From Pleurocapsa sp. PCC 7319 (lineage in GTDB: Bacteria > Cyanobacteriota > Cyanobacteriia > Cyanobacteriales > Xenococcaceae), in the NCBI RefSeq assembly GCF_000332195.1, contig NZ_KB235922.1, forward strand, positions 6,297,322-6,361,321: DNA of 64,000 nt, written 5' to 3'. This document shows, in pieces, positions 8,042 to 17,368 of the stretch. The position numbers and the translations under genes were made by a program. Numbering within the stretch: the first letter of the stretch is position 1; each line of letters begins with the position of its first letter. The notes below the pieces were generated by a model. That model made no database searches and had not been told where the DNA came from. It saw only the letters and a list, made by a program, of their open reading frames with translations.

Positions 8042-8860
8042 TTACTGATTAATTTTTTGCGGATCGATGTTAATAAAGGGTAATGCACCATCGCCACCCA
8101 TGACCGTAGGAAATTTGCCATCCCATTTATTAATCGCTTCTTTCTGCAACAGTGCAGGGGTTAAAGTCAGCTTTTGTAATCTTTGAGCTTCTGCTTGTCC
8201 CTTAGCCCGATTAATTTCTGCTTGAGCGGTTTTTTCAGCTTTTAAAGCCTCAAAATCTGCTTGTTTAGCTTGTTGTTCGGCAATTTGTTTAGCTTCGATC
8301 GCCTTGGCAAATTCTGGGGAGAAAGAAACGTTAACCAAAGAAACATCGTCAACTAAAATTCCATAGTTGCTCAGTCTTTCCTTGAGCTCAACATCAATCT
8401 GTTTTTTGACCTCTGTACGCTTAGTAATAATTTCTTCCGCATTCTTTTGAGCGGTCGCTGCTTTGACAATTTCGGAAACTGCGGGGGTAATGATCCGAAA
8501 AATGATTTGTTCTTCATCACCAATGCGCTGATAGATATTATTTACTTTTTCTGGATCGATGTGCCAATTAAGAGCAACCTCAGTTTTGATATCTTGTAAA
8601 TCTTTAGAAGATGCCTCCGAACTGATGTCATTCTTTTGCACTCTGACACTAAGGGTTTTTACTGAAGTAACCACTGGAATAATGGCATGTAATCCTTCGT
8701 CCAGAATAGTATCCTGTACCTTACCAAAACGCATCACAACTCCTCTTTCGCCTGCTTTAACGATAGTGAAAGGTTTGAGAATACCCAGCGTCATAAATAG
8801 TAAGAAACCTAAACCAGCATAAGCAATTAATTTATAGGGAACATCTGTATTTCTCTTCAT
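8042..8860 (-). CDS. Prohibitin-family SPFH-domain membrane protein
   Basis: A 272-residue member of the SPFH/prohibitin superfamily, ring-forming membrane scaffolds. A single N-terminal span (about residues 9-30, LIAYAGLGFLLFMTLGIL) anchors the protein. It is followed by the SPFH core (VKAGERGVVMRFGKVQDTILDEGLH, about residues 34-58; VALNWHIDPEKVNNIYQ) and then a long coiled coil (about residues 185-235, AKAIEAKQIAEQQAKQADFE onward). Cyanobacterial homologues have been associated with the plasma or thylakoid membrane. The start is ATG, and the downstream flank holds only the 74-residue gene. I see no missing element. Confidence 0.9.
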   Translation of the reverse strand: MKRNTDVPYKLIAYAGLGFLLFMTLGILKPFTIVKAGERGVVMRFGKVQDTILDEGLHAIIPVVTSVKTLSVRVQKNDISSEASSKDLQDIKTEVALNWHIDPEKVNNIYQRIGDEEQIIFRIITPAVSEIVKAATAQKNAEEIITKRTEVKKQIDVELKERLSNYGILVDDVSLVNVSFSPEFAKAIEAKQIAEQQAKQADFEALKAEKTAQAEINRAKGQAEAQRLQKLTLTPALLQKEAINKWDGKFPTVMGGDGALPFINIDPQKINQ

Positions 8861-8976
8861 ATAATTATCCTTTACAAAACTCGGAAAATATTACCTTGTA
8901 AACCCAAATAGATTTGCCAATTTTATAGATATATCCTTCTTTCAAGAAACTCGCCAGATTATTGATATATATGAAC

Positions 8977-9274
8977 TTAAAAAGTTGAGTTTCTTAGGAG
9001 AGGGTTGACTTTTGGAGCCTCAAAACCCTGAATCTCAACGTTATCACGAACATTGACCGTCATGCTCTATCTTCAAACAAAATACTGCCAGCAGTAGTAT
9101 CGAAAAAAGACCCCCCAATATCTAACCTGGCATTGTTGCCAAAAAGAATTCCTGCGGGGTTAACTAACAAAATAAATTAGCACTGCCATTAGCACTAATT
9201 AAACCATCGATATTGGATATATTGCTCCCTGTGACTTTAGAAAGGATATTGCTTATGTCTATGGGGTTATTAAG
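8977..9274 (-). pseudogene. Remnant of a filamentous haemagglutinin (two-partner secretion) gene
   Basis: On the minus strand 9274-9170 reads PIDISNILSKVTGSNISNID then [12 protein letters not shown], the conserved start of the haemagglutination-activity (TpsA N-terminal) domain. A one-base frameshift near 9170 then moves the reading to [20 protein letters not shown] and [16 protein letters not shown], ending at a TGA at 9060. A further in-frame piece (9063-8977, TVNVRDNVEIQGF) looks like a segment from further along such adhesins. The secretion signal and more than 90 percent of a normal gene are gone, so this is a dead fragment. TpsA proteins are large surface adhesins or exoproteins exported by an outer membrane TpsB partner. 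Confidence 0.85.
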
Positions 9275-9289
9275 TGATGATATGTAAAT

Positions 9290-10072
9290 TTAAACCTTGA
9301 GAAATTTCTTACTATTTAACAGAAATTGATGAAATTTTGGATATTTTTTGATTCTATTTTTCCATCTTGTTATCCAAAGCTTTTTGCTCGCTGTTCTAAA
9401 ATACTCACTTTCGTCTATAGATAAAGTTTTGAGCTTTTCAGCATAAAAACTAATAGCTTCGTTAAGTAAAATGGCATAAACACTTCCGCCAAGCTTGATG
9501 CTTTGAAATTGAACTGAATTTTGGGATAAGTATTGCTTTATCTTGTTGATCCCCTGGAAAACGAAACCAGAGTCGTGAAAAGCTATAATTGCGTTGGGAT
9601 GACTAACCTTAAGACAAAACATGAAGTCGGAAATTACCGCTGTATTGGTATGCTCTCCGTCAATAAAGCAAAGGTTTGGCTTCTCGACTATCTCACTGGG
9701 ACTTAAATCCCTGGCATCACTGTCAAAATTAGTAATCTTCTGCTGGGCAATTGAGGGGAAAGCTTGAGCTAAATTGCTTAACATCCTTTCGGTGGAGTTA
9801 TTGTCATAGCGATACAATTTGCCTCGCTCATCAGGTTGCAATTCGGGACGTTTATCAATGGAATAGATTAGCTTGCAATGGTGATCTACAAAGTAAGGCT
9901 GAATAGTGCCACCTAGGTGAGAACCTATCTCTAAATATACATATTCATTACGCTCTCTGATACAGTCCTGAAGCAAGAGTAAAGACTTTCTGTCCTCCTC
10001 TGAAGTTTGGGATGGTATGGCAGCAAAAAGAGTGGTATCAAGAGAACTTATTCGTTCATCTAATGTAGTCAT
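9290..10072 (-). CDS. Class I SAM-dependent methyltransferase (Methyltransf_24/CmcI-like)
   Basis: About 260 residues from the chosen ATG at 10072 (MTTLDERISSL), which has GAAGGAAG just upstream; an in-frame start 29 codons earlier (10159) is less likely. The Rossmann SAM site is YVYLEIGSHLGGTIQP, with a following acidic IYSIDKRPE. The FIDGEHTNTAVISDFMFCLK segment and AIIAFHDSGF are typical of the Methyltransf_24 group, whose members often modify cell-surface sugars or small molecules. The C-terminal 60 residues are basic. The gene ends beside the haemagglutinin remnant, and the preceding hemW gene is transcribed in the same direction. The substrate is unknown. Confidence 0.75.
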   Translation of the reverse strand: MTTLDERISSLDTTLFAAIPSQTSEEDRKSLLLLQDCIRERNEYVYLEIGSHLGGTIQPYFVDHHCKLIYSIDKRPELQPDERGKLYRYDNNSTERMLSNLAQAFPSIAQQKITNFDSDARDLSPSEIVEKPNLCFIDGEHTNTAVISDFMFCLKVSHPNAIIAFHDSGFVFQGINKIKQYLSQNSVQFQSIKLGGSVYAILLNEAISFYAEKLKTLSIDESEYFRTASKKLWITRWKNRIKKYPKFHQFLLNSKKFLKV

Positions 10073-10170
10073 TATTCTTCCTTCAACAGATAATAAGCGG
10101 GAATTGTAAAGCATCTTAGTTAATTTTGAGACTAGGTTAAATGCTCCCAAATAGCACAATAAAAATTTAT

Positions 10171-11439
10171 TTACTCAAATGCCTGAAATAACCTAGATAA
10201 TATAGTGTTAGAAAAGAGAAAACCCTCTGGGTCTTGAAGACGTAATCTTGCTATTGATTTTAATGGTTCCTCTCGTTCTGTTAGATGAAAGAGTTTTCCA
10301 TCTTGGCTAATTACTTCTACCCAACCCTGACGATAATAGGGTTGTAAACAAGACCAAATTTTCTCTTTGGTGTCTAGATTAAATTGAGCCAAATCTATTC
10401 CTTCTGTTAGCCGTAAACCCAACATCAACGTTTCCAACAAATAGTCAGTAGATGATACTTGAGGTGCATCTACAATTGCACCAGCTTCTAGCCAGGCATA
10501 ATATTCTCGACGAGTGCGAGGACAAATAAATCTTTTTCCGTTTACGTAACTAGCTGCACCCATGCCAAAGCCGTAATAGGGTTTGTTCTCCCAATACACT
10601 CGGTTATGAAGACATTGATAACCTGGTTGAGCGTAATTAGATATTTCATAATGTTCATATCCAGCAGCAGTTAAGGTTTTTTGGGTCAGTCGATACATTT
10701 CAGCAGTATCATCATCGTTAGGAAGGGGAGTTTCTCCTGGCTGATATTGTTTACCAAAGGCAGTGACTGGTTCAAGGACTAGGTCGTAGCAAGAGAGATG
10801 CTTAGGAGCGATCGCGATCGCCTGAGCTAAAGATGATCGACAATGTTCGATGGTTTGATGGGGTAAGCCAGAAATTAAATCTAAGCTAAAATTTTCAACA
10901 TTAAGTTGTTTGATAATCGAAACTGCTTCCATGACATCTGCCAGAGTATGGGAACGTCCACAAACTTGAAGCAATTCTTCGTCAAAGGTTTGCACCCCCA
11001 GGCTAAAGCGATTAATTCCTATATCTATGTATCCAAGTAGCTTGTCGCGATCAAAAGTACCAGGATCGATTTCCATCGAGATTTCAGCATCGGTAGCAAG
11101 ACCAAAATGTAAGGCGATCGCTTGGAGAATTTTGCCTAATTGTTGAGAAGATAATAAAGAAGGGGTACCACCACCAAAAAACACGGTTTTTAGAGGATGT
11201 ATAGTTGATGTTGTTAGCTGAATATCTTTAATCAGGGCAGCAATATAATCTTCAACCATACTTTTAGCAGAATTGACCCCTTTATCTCCCACCACAGAGA
11301 TGGGAAAATCACAATAATAACAACGACGACGACAAAAAGGAATATGAATGTAAGCAGCAGTGGGAATTACCTTGATAGAAGATTCAGCTACTAATTTAGA
11401 ATAATGATTAGTTTTAGTTGAAGATATATTGTTGGTCAT
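10171..11439 (-). CDS. hemW: Radical SAM protein HemW (haem chaperone, formerly coproporphyrinogen oxidase-like)
   Basis: HemW proteins resemble HemN but act as haem chaperones that pass haem to respiratory enzymes, and are often annotated as oxygen-independent coproporphyrinogen III oxidase. The radical SAM cluster is in HIPFCRRRCYYCDFPIS (CxxxCxxC, about residue 35), followed by the GGGTPSLL SAM-binding loop, SLGVQTFDEELLQVCGR, and the GLPHQTIE segment. The C-terminal HemN domain (LETLMLGLRLTEGIDL) is present. The ATG at 11439 (MTNNISSTK) is preferred; TTG/GTG codons six residues earlier would extend it. HemN-specific N-terminal residues are absent, supporting HemW. Confidence 0.9.
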   Translation of the reverse strand: MTNNISSTKTNHYSKLVAESSIKVIPTAAYIHIPFCRRRCYYCDFPISVVGDKGVNSAKSMVEDYIAALIKDIQLTTSTIHPLKTVFFGGGTPSLLSSQQLGKILQAIALHFGLATDAEISMEIDPGTFDRDKLLGYIDIGINRFSLGVQTFDEELLQVCGRSHTLADVMEAVSIIKQLNVENFSLDLISGLPHQTIEHCRSSLAQAIAIAPKHLSCYDLVLEPVTAFGKQYQPGETPLPNDDDTAEMYRLTQKTLTAAGYEHYEISNYAQPGYQCLHNRVYWENKPYYGFGMGAASYVNGKRFICPRTRREYYAWLEAGAIVDAPQVSSTDYLLETLMLGLRLTEGIDLAQFNLDTKEKIWSCLQPYYRQGWVEVISQDGKLFHLTEREEPLKSIARLRLQDPEGFLFSNTILSRLFQAFE

Positions 11440-11682
11440 TACTAAATATTTCAACACCTGAATAATTGTGTTGAGTATGATTTTTCAACGATATTTTTAG
11501 GAGCTAATCTATAGCGCAAATGTATCTATAATAGTAATTCTAGATTTATGAGACAGATTTTATTTTAAAATTAATATTTCGGAGCAATATTAAGAACTCC
11601 CTCTTTTTGACTACACTCTTGCCAAGAATTTATTACAGTAAAGAGTGAATATATCCATTATTATTTTATTCAACTAAAAAAA

Positions 11683-12786
11683 ATGGTTGATGCCATCATA
11701 ATTATCATTTGCATTATCGCAGCCGTAAACATCGGATTTGATGGATTACAGTTGCTTCCTCCCGACATCTTGGAAGGAGTATCTAATATCTCAGCTTTGC
11801 GCTTCGTGATTGCTGGGTTTGCGACTATTATTGGTCTGGGAATTGGGGTTGCTGTACAAACCACTTATCGTCGCTTAGAACAGCAAATACGCCAAACTAA
11901 AATTGAGATTATCATCACTAGGGCGATCGGATTGGTTATGGGCTTATTAGTCGCTAATCTCATGCTGGCACCGATGTTTCTGCTACCCATACCTACAGAG
12001 TTAAGCTTTATAAAACCTGCCTTAGCGGTATTGGGTAGCGTAATGTTTTCTTATTTGGGTATTGGTTTAGCAGATACTCATGGACGTACCTTTCTGCGGC
12101 TAATTAATCCCAATAGTATTGAATCTATGCTGGTGGCAGAAGGAACTCTAGAAGCTATGTCTACTAAGATCATCGATACTAGCTGTATTATTGATGGTCG
12201 GGTTGAAGAGCTACTCAAAACTGGATTTTTGGAAGGTCAGATCTTGATTCCTAAATTTGTACTCCAAGAATTACAAAACCTAGCTGATGCCAGTAATTCC
12301 CAAAAACGGATTCGTGGTAGAAGAGGTTTGGATATTCTCAATCAAATGCAGGAAAATTTTCCTGACCGCATTGTGATTAATAAAGCTGACTATGAAGATA
12401 TTGAAACTGTTGATGCCAAATTAGTCCGTCTGGCGCAAGAAATCAGCGCAACCTTACTGACTAATGATTACAACCTAAGTAAAGTAGCAAACTTGCAAAA
12501 GGTACAAATTCTCAATATTAATGATCTTGCCAGGTCATTACGTCCTATCTACCTCCCTGGAGATCATCTTGAGCTTAAAATCCTCAAACAAGGTAAGGAA
12601 CCAGAACAAGGTATTGGCTATCTAGAGGACGGTACCATGGTTGTAGTAGAGGAAGGAAGCGATCGCGTTGGGGGAGAGATACAAGTAGTTGTTACCTCTT
12701 CTCTACAAACCTCGGCGGGGAGAATGATCTTCGCTAAGCCTAAATCTGAATCTGAATCCGAAAACTACTCAAATATCGTTAGTTGA
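11683..12786 (+). CDS. PIN/TRAM-domain membrane protein
   Basis: A 367-residue protein with three parts: an N-terminal membrane region of about four hydrophobic spans (residues 1-135, from MVDAIIIIICIIAAVNIGF to VLGSVMFSYLGIGL), a PIN ribonuclease-fold domain (residues about 165-280, with the acidic residues IIDTSCIIDGRVEEL, VDAKLVRLA and LLTNDYNLSKVA), and a C-terminal TRAM domain (about 295-350). This arrangement is the YacL type found in firmicutes, cyanobacteria and plastids. PIN catalytic acids (D...E...D...D) appear intact, so nuclease activity is possible. It overlaps cbiD by 4 bases (TTGA), implying translational coupling of two functionally unrelated genes. Confidence 0.9.
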   Translation: MVDAIIIIICIIAAVNIGFDGLQLLPPDILEGVSNISALRFVIAGFATIIGLGIGVAVQTTYRRLEQQIRQTKIEIIITRAIGLVMGLLVANLMLAPMFLLPIPTELSFIKPALAVLGSVMFSYLGIGLADTHGRTFLRLINPNSIESMLVAEGTLEAMSTKIIDTSCIIDGRVEELLKTGFLEGQILIPKFVLQELQNLADASNSQKRIRGRRGLDILNQMQENFPDRIVINKADYEDIETVDAKLVRLAQEISATLLTNDYNLSKVANLQKVQILNINDLARSLRPIYLPGDHLELKILKQGKEPEQGIGYLEDGTMVVVEEGSDRVGGEIQVVVTSSLQTSAGRMIFAKPKSESESENYSNIVS

Positions 12787-13916
12787 GTCAGAATAATTTG
12801 AGCCTGAACGCTGGATATACTTTACCTATTTTTGCTTGCGCCAGTGCGATCGCTGCCTTACGTCATTTACATCAAGATTTAACCCAAAACACGGTAACGG
12901 TCAATCTAATCAACCCCAATCAGCAAGCAGACATCACAGTAGAACAAGTAGCTAAAATAGATGAATTTTCGGCGATCGCCATTACCCGTAGCGATCCTGG
13001 AGACCATCTCGATCTAACTCGCAATACTCCCGTTTGGGCAAAGGTAAGTCTTACTAATTCCCGCTCAAGTAACCAAATTTCTATTGAGGGTGGTGAAGGA
13101 ATTGGTCGGCAAGTCAAGGAAGAAAATCAAGCAGCTATCTATAGCTATGCTCAGGAAGTAATCAGAGAAAATCTGCAGCCCCTATTGTATCCTCATGAAA
13201 GCATTGTCGTAACTATTATTTTGCCTGAAGGAATCAGACTAGCCAAACGTACCTCTAACGAAGCTTTTGGCGTAGTTGAAGGACTTTCTTTATTAGGAAC
13301 AACCGGAATTGTCCAACCCCTAATCGCACCCAGTCAATTAGAAGCATACCAAGCCCAGATTAAAGCCAAAGCCAAGTTGTTTGACACTTTAGTATTTTGC
13401 ATTGGCGAAAACGGTATCGACCTGGCACAAAAATCAGGTATCGACCCCTCAAGAATTGTCAAAACAGCTAACTGGTTAGGCTCTATGTTAGTAACGGCGG
13501 GATTAGCCCAAGTCAAATCAATTTTGCTATTTGGCTATCACGGCAAACTGATTAAACTGGCAGGGGGTATTTTTCATACTCACAATCACCTTGCCGATGG
13601 CAGACTGGAAATATTGACTGCCTACTGTGCCAAGCTAGGTTTCCCCAGAACTGAAGTTGAGAAAATTTTTAACTGTTCTACTACAGAATCTGCTCTCAAC
13701 CTGTTGCGTGAGCTAGATATTAATAATAAGGGTAATTTAAGCTGGGTAGAGCTGGTCTATGGACAAATTGCTGAAGCGATCGACCTCAAATCACAGGAAT
13801 ATATCAGCAAATATACTGAAGAAAAAATTTGTGTCGGGTCAGTATTATTTGATCGTAGTCGAAGAATCATCAAAAAAAGCAGCAATGCGACTCTTTTACT
13901 ATCTGAATTATGTTAA
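12783..13916 (+). CDS. cbiD: Cobalt-precorrin-5B (C1)-methyltransferase CbiD
   Basis: CbiD methylates C-1 of cobalt-precorrin-5B in the anaerobic cobalamin (B12, or pseudo-B12 in cyanobacteria) pathway. The 377-residue protein opens with the family pattern GYTLPIFACASAIAALRHL, followed by VTIILPEGIRLAKRTSNEAF, GVVEGLSLLGTTGIVQPL and the FGYHGKLIKLAGGIFHTHNHL motif. The start is TTG, overlapping the stop of the PIN/TRAM gene in TTGA. Other B12 genes are not adjacent; cobB lies at 42924. The last few residues become basic and low in complexity. A well-known family and a secure call. Confidence 0.95.
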   Translation: MSQNNLSLNAGYTLPIFACASAIAALRHLHQDLTQNTVTVNLINPNQQADITVEQVAKIDEFSAIAITRSDPGDHLDLTRNTPVWAKVSLTNSRSSNQISIEGGEGIGRQVKEENQAAIYSYAQEVIRENLQPLLYPHESIVVTIILPEGIRLAKRTSNEAFGVVEGLSLLGTTGIVQPLIAPSQLEAYQAQIKAKAKLFDTLVFCIGENGIDLAQKSGIDPSRIVKTANWLGSMLVTAGLAQVKSILLFGYHGKLIKLAGGIFHTHNHLADGRLEILTAYCAKLGFPRTEVEKIFNCSTTESALNLLRELDINNKGNLSWVELVYGQIAEAIDLKSQEYISKYTEEKICVGSVLFDRSRRIIKKSSNATLLLSELC

Positions 13917-14059
13917 TGTATTAAGAATATTTATAAGATACCCATTGTAGAGCAAGAATTCCATCAGAATCATAACCTGTTAGCTACAAAGTTGGTACAA
14001 AAGCTCAAGCTTCTTCACATTTTGTTACTTAATTACTTACACAGACTTTCTAGAAGATA

Positions 14060-15688
14060 GTGACTATTCAGACTGAATCAATCTCTCCCAGTAAACAGAC
14101 TTTATCCTCCAAGTCTTTAATAGATAGCATTAACCGCCAAAAAATTATTATCATCGATTTTGGTTCTCAATACTCCGAGTTAATTGCTCGTAGAATTCGA
14201 GAAACGCAAGTGTACTCAGAAGTTTTATCTTACCGAACTAGTGTTGAAGAGCTGCGTAAACTTAATCCCCAAGGTATTATTCTCTCTGGGGGACCAAATT
14301 CTGTATATGATGACAACGCGCCTAAATGCGATCCAGAAATTTGGAGTTTAGGTATTCCCGTCTTGGGTGTGTGTTACGGTATGCAGCTCATGGTCAAGCA
14401 GTTGGGGGGAACAGTAGAAAAAGTTAAGTTGGGGGAATACGGTAAAGCGCAACTATTTATTGAAGACCCGACAGACTTACTCACCAACGTCGAACATGGA
14501 TCGACCATGTGGATGAGTCATGGCGACTCCTGTATTAATTTACCTGAGGGATTTTCAGTTTTAGCCTACACCAAAAATACTCCCTGTGCCGCAATTTCCA
14601 ACCCCGAGAAAAAATTATTTGGGGTACAGTTTCACCCTGAAGTAGTTCATTCTGAGGGAGGTATTGCTCTCATTCGTAACTTTGTTTACCATGTCTGTGA
14701 ATGTGAGCCAACATGGACAACTGAAGCTTTTGTCGAGGAATCGATTCGAGAAATTAAAGCAAAAGTTGGTAATAAACGAGTATTATTGGCTCTTTCTGGG
14801 GGAGTAGACTCTTCTACTTTAGCTTTTCTTTTACATCGGGCAATTGGCGAACAGCTAACTTGTATGTTTATCGATCAAGGATTCATGCGCAAGGGTGAAC
14901 CAGAAAGACTGGTAGAAATTTTTAAGCATCAATTTCATATTCCAGTAGAATATGTTATGGCTCGCGATCGCTTCTTGAAACAAGTAGAAGGAGTGACCGA
15001 TCCTGAACTTAAACGTCGTCGTATTGGACACGAATTTATTAAAGTCTTTGAAGAAGAATCTAAGAAGCTAGGACCGTTTGATTACCTGGCACAAGGAACT
15101 CTATATCCAGATGTGATTGAGTCTGCGGACAGCAATGTTGACCCCAAAACTGGAGAAAGAGTTGCCGTCAAAATTAAAAGCCATCATAACGTGGGTGGTT
15201 TACCCAAAGATCTGCGTTTTAAATTGGTTGAACCTCTACGGAAATTATTCAAAGACGAGGTGCGTAACGTTGCTCGCGCCATTGGTTTACCCGAAGAAAT
15301 TGTCCGTCGCCATCCCTTTCCTGGTCCTGGTTTAGCTATTCGTATTGTCGGGGAAGTTACTGCAGAAAGATTGAATATTTTGCGAGATGCTGATTTTATA
15401 GTTCGTGATGAAATTAGCAAGCAAGGATTATACCACGACTATTGGCAAGCTTTTGCCGTATTGTTGCCAATTCGGAGTGTTGGAGTAATGGGAGACAAGC
15501 GCACTTATGCTCATCCAATTGTGCTGCGCTTTATCACCAGTGAAGACGGCATGACGGCAGATTGGGCAAGAGTTCCCTACGATTTATTGGAAATTATTTC
15601 TAACCGAATTGTAAATGAGGTTAAGGGAGTCAATCGTGTAGTTTATGACGTTACTTCTAAGCCTCCGGGAACGATTGAGTGGGAATAA
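14060..15688 (+). CDS. guaA: GMP synthase (glutamine-hydrolysing)
   Basis: GuaA converts XMP to GMP using ATP and the ammonia from glutamine. It is 542 residues. The class I amidotransferase domain (about residues 28-215) carries the GVCYGMQLM nucleophile Cys and FHPEVVHSE (His and Glu). The ATP pyrophosphatase domain follows with [18 protein letters not shown], and the C-terminal dimerisation domain runs through [15 protein letters not shown] and ends GTIEWE, the usual C-terminus. The start codon is GTG with weak AGAAG upstream. An N-terminal extension of about 25 polar residues precedes the amidotransferase fold, as in several cyanobacterial GuaA proteins. Confidence 0.97.
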   Translation: MTIQTESISPSKQTLSSKSLIDSINRQKIIIIDFGSQYSELIARRIRETQVYSEVLSYRTSVEELRKLNPQGIILSGGPNSVYDDNAPKCDPEIWSLGIPVLGVCYGMQLMVKQLGGTVEKVKLGEYGKAQLFIEDPTDLLTNVEHGSTMWMSHGDSCINLPEGFSVLAYTKNTPCAAISNPEKKLFGVQFHPEVVHSEGGIALIRNFVYHVCECEPTWTTEAFVEESIREIKAKVGNKRVLLALSGGVDSSTLAFLLHRAIGEQLTCMFIDQGFMRKGEPERLVEIFKHQFHIPVEYVMARDRFLKQVEGVTDPELKRRRIGHEFIKVFEEESKKLGPFDYLAQGTLYPDVIESADSNVDPKTGERVAVKIKSHHNVGGLPKDLRFKLVEPLRKLFKDEVRNVARAIGLPEEIVRRHPFPGPGLAIRIVGEVTAERLNILRDADFIVRDEISKQGLYHDYWQAFAVLLPIRSVGVMGDKRTYAHPIVLRFITSEDGMTADWARVPYDLLEIISNRIVNEVKGVNRVVYDVTSKPPGTIEWE

Positions 15689-15890
15689 GTTATGCACTGA
15701 CCTGGAAAATCTGCCTTAACAATCTATCTAGTTTTTTGGGCTGAAATTCTCCTGGCTTGTGAATGTAAAGAAGCGTGTAAATTCTCTCAGCCTTTAACCA
15801 TAAGGCATTAGGAGATATGGTAGGTTACTCCTAACTTGAATATTTACCAATGAACTAAATATTCAATCCATGTCAGGGGAGTGAGACAAA

Positions 15891-17027
15891 ATGGTAGCGA
15901 TTAATAATAATACTGAGGAGTCGTTGTCCATTGAACTGGCAGAACCAATAGATCCAGTAGGCAGACTGGATATTGTAACTTCTAGAACAGCTCTTTCAAT
16001 TCAATTTAACTTTGGTACAGCCACTTTAGTTAGCCCCAACAAAATTCTTACAGCGGCCCATGTAGTTGATCCTGATTTAGATGGTCAAATCGATATTACA
16101 GACCTCTCAGAATATTCATTTTTGCTAGGTGACAATCTAGAAACAGGCTCTGAGCAAGAACTAAAAATTTCTCAGGTTAATTTGCATCCATCTTGGGTTG
16201 CTTCGGAAGCTAATAGAATCAATGATGTTAATAATGGAGTTAGCTTTAATTCTCGATATGATTTAGCTGTATTGACTTTAGAGAGCAACGTTGAGAATAT
16301 TGCTCCGATCCCTGTCTCGCCTAATATTGCTGAATTAACAGATAGTGCATCTTTGTTAGGGCAAAAAGGGACCTTAATTGGCTATGGACAATTTGGTAGT
16401 CCCTCCGCAACTACTAATGGTGATGGTTTGCGCCGTGCAGCCGAAAATATTATTGATAGTATTGATAATGGATTAATTCGGTTTGACTACGACAGTACTT
16501 TTGAGTTTCAACAACAGGAAAATACGGGAATAAATCATCCTAATTTGGATGGCTCTTCACCAGAATTGATATCCGTACCAGATTCTTCGCCGATTCCGAT
16601 TCCTTTGGAAGGAGGAGTTGGTCAAGGTGACAGTGGTGGTCCATTGCTCGTTGAGTCAGATTTGGGGAATCCTGTTGTCGTAGGGGTTGCCAGTCAATTT
16701 ATTGATACGGAAGCTATAGGTGGTTTTGCTTCTTCAGGTTATGGATCGGTCTATGTATACTCAGCACTTAATGACCCAGCAACATTAGAATTTCTCGCTG
16801 CGGAAAATATAGTAAATCCAGAACCCGCCATTGCGACTAGTGCGGTTGTTGGTAGTGATTTTGAAGCTGTTGACACAGAGTTAAGTGGCAATGATATTTC
16901 AGCAACAATCCCTAATCTTGAATTCTCTGAAATTGATAGTAGTCCTTTAGAACAAGCTGATCTTCTTATTTCTCAAGACGAGTTGAATTTAAGTCCAAAT
17001 CACGATAGCTCAACAGACTTTATTTGA
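15891..17027 (+). CDS. Trypsin-like serine protease, copy 1
   Basis: A 378-residue S1-family serine protease. The triad motifs are TLVSPNKILTAAH (His57), RYDLAVLTLES (Asp, about 123) and GQGDSGGPLLV (Ser, about 246). Directly after the His is VDPDLDGQID, matching the Ca-binding DxDxDG loop, so it may bind calcium at the position where trypsins also bind it. No signal peptide or membrane span is seen, and the N-terminus begins with a short acidic leader (VAINNNTEESLSIELAEP), so it must stay inside or leave by an unusual route. The last 90 residues (from about 285) form a non-trypsin tail shared almost identically with copy 2. ATG start with AGGGGAG upstream. Confidence 0.85.
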   Translation: MVAINNNTEESLSIELAEPIDPVGRLDIVTSRTALSIQFNFGTATLVSPNKILTAAHVVDPDLDGQIDITDLSEYSFLLGDNLETGSEQELKISQVNLHPSWVASEANRINDVNNGVSFNSRYDLAVLTLESNVENIAPIPVSPNIAELTDSASLLGQKGTLIGYGQFGSPSATTNGDGLRRAAENIIDSIDNGLIRFDYDSTFEFQQQENTGINHPNLDGSSPELISVPDSSPIPIPLEGGVGQGDSGGPLLVESDLGNPVVVGVASQFIDTEAIGGFASSGYGSVYVYSALNDPATLEFLAAENIVNPEPAIATSAVVGSDFEAVDTELSGNDISATIPNLEFSEIDSSPLEQADLLISQDELNLSPNHDSSTDFI

Positions 17028-17368
17028 GAAAATTGTGATTGTCCAAAAATTTAACTTTAACCTCTGTGCCCTACGAGTAGTACTTTTTTTACCAAGCACA
17101 TTTATTTAGCGATCGCTTTAAATAAAGAAGGTTAACTTGAAAATGTCCCAAAAGCTAAAAGCTATTAGCTAAAAACCGATTGACAAACAATACACAGCCT
17201 TAACTTGTGATCAATGATGTTAACTAAATAACTTCTTAAGTTAAACGCTTTATTGTACAGTTATTACATCAATTCTTATACATAAAATCATTATATAACT
17301 TGAATTCTGAGAGCTGAGAGGTATCAAAACTAAATTTTTAAGCCATATTTTATGGAGTGGTAAACACC
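17028..17368. other. Spacer between the protease copies
   Basis: This 340-base stretch has no gene. It holds a GCGATCGC site near 17108, a run of AAAAGCTA-like units at 17151-17175, and a copy (17180-17216) of the TTGACA...CCTTAACTTGT repeat end that bounds the element at 892-1115. A promoter for the second protease gene is expected within the AT-rich last 120 bases. Confidence 0.5.
17180..17216 (+). repeat. Dispersed repeat end (copy of 1079-1115)
   Basis: This 37-base stretch matches 1079-1115 at most positions (shared TTGACAAAC and CCTTAACTTGT, then ATCAATG). As at 1079, it follows a short-repeat tract (AAAAGCTAAAAGCTATTAGC). An inverted partner is not clearly present here. Confidence 0.45.

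Noticed and set aside
11670-11864. A 64-residue minus-strand ORF opposite the start of the PIN/TRAM gene.
   Set aside because: It is the shadow of the membrane-spanning first part of the plus-strand gene and has no independent support.
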